Shown piece by piece: positions 33,890 through 33,971 of a stretch of DNA of 33,971 nucleotides. The stretch's first letter is position 1, and each line of letters starts with the position of its first letter. The position numbers and the translations under genes are program-made. The stretch is from an uncultured Coriobacteriaceae bacterium (GTDB lineage: Bacteria > Actinomycetota > Coriobacteriia > Coriobacteriales > Atopobiaceae), in assembly GCA_902777325.1 (NCBI GenBank), contig CACYTH010000026.1, positions 1-33,971 on the forward strand, read 5' to 3'. A model generated the notes under the pieces. That model was not told the DNA's origin. It did no database searches and worked only from the letters and a program-made list of their open reading frames with translations.

Positions 33890-33971
33890 CAACCCGATAG
33901 GGGCGCTGTGGATTTGGCCTAGCTGAGAGGAACGACCTAATCATTCGACCCTAGAACTTGATCTGGGTAAT
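33890..33971 (+). promoter_or_regulatory. TPP riboswitch (THI element), cut by the window end
   Basis: GGGGCGCT, then AGCTGAGAGG (CTGAGA signature), then ACCCTAGAACTTGATCTGGG followed by TAAT match the conserved order of the thiamine pyrophosphate riboswitch. The last helix strand (GCCAGCG) would lie just outside. It should control a thiamine synthesis or transport gene downstream on the plus strand. Confidence 0.85.

Overview
The window is GC-rich, densely coded DNA with short intergenic gaps. The gene families, the style of the small orphan genes and the intergenic palindromes suggest a gut or rumen actinobacterium of the class Coriobacteriia (Olsenella/Atopobium-like). This is inferred from gene content and composition; there is no rRNA gene to confirm it.

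Region 1 (1-15.6 kb) is mostly chromosomal housekeeping. In order it holds: a long palindrome; an orphan double-glycine leader peptide gene; a large Ala/Glu/Lys-rich lipoprotein; an MgtC-type membrane protein; a DinG/XPD-like helicase with an N-terminal nuclease-like domain; a small AAA/ABC-type ATPase bracketed by two 79-bp palindromic repeats; an HEXXH protein; a C_GCAxxG_C_C redox protein; a YbaK deacylase; a broken CPBP protease gene; a large adenosine-deaminase-like protein with a C-terminal Rossmann/SLOG-like domain; and the potassium uptake pair KtrB/KtrA. A relic of a second copy of the deaminase 3' end lies beyond ktrB.

Region 2 (15.6-24 kb) holds an O-antigen-ligase-like membrane protein, an SGNH hydrolase, a relic of a GH36 alpha-galactosidase, an aldo/keto reductase coupled to an alpha/beta hydrolase, and a LysR regulator whose start region is tandemly duplicated (124-bp unit). 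The LysR gene is divergent from an aldo/keto reductase fused to an NTF2-like domain. A frameshifted XRE/zinc-ribbon regulator and a small conserved protein follow.

Region 3 (24-33.9 kb) is the most interesting part: a hybrid RiPP (ribosomally made, modified peptide) cluster. It has four Nif11-leader precursor genes whose cores share the pattern C-[YF]-x-x-(x)-G-G-[SG]...A-C-[AS]-Y-[LV]-G. The maturation genes encode a radical SAM/SPASM enzyme, a PoyD-like radical SAM epimerase, a LanM dehydratase domain with no cyclase, a geranylgeranyl-reductase-like flavoprotein and a flavodoxin-family reductase. Two further small genes have GG-type leaders. The combination recalls landornamide-type pathways (LanM plus epimerase on a Nif11 leader), but the core family and the enzyme set look different. 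No transporter or leader peptidase is visible.

The cluster appears to be decaying, or the assembly contains errors. The epimerase has an in-frame TGA and a frameshift at a G run. One precursor has an early TAG. The flavoprotein has ACG where its start codon should be, and ktrB shows the same ACG pattern. The window ends inside a TPP riboswitch, so a thiamine gene should lie just downstream.
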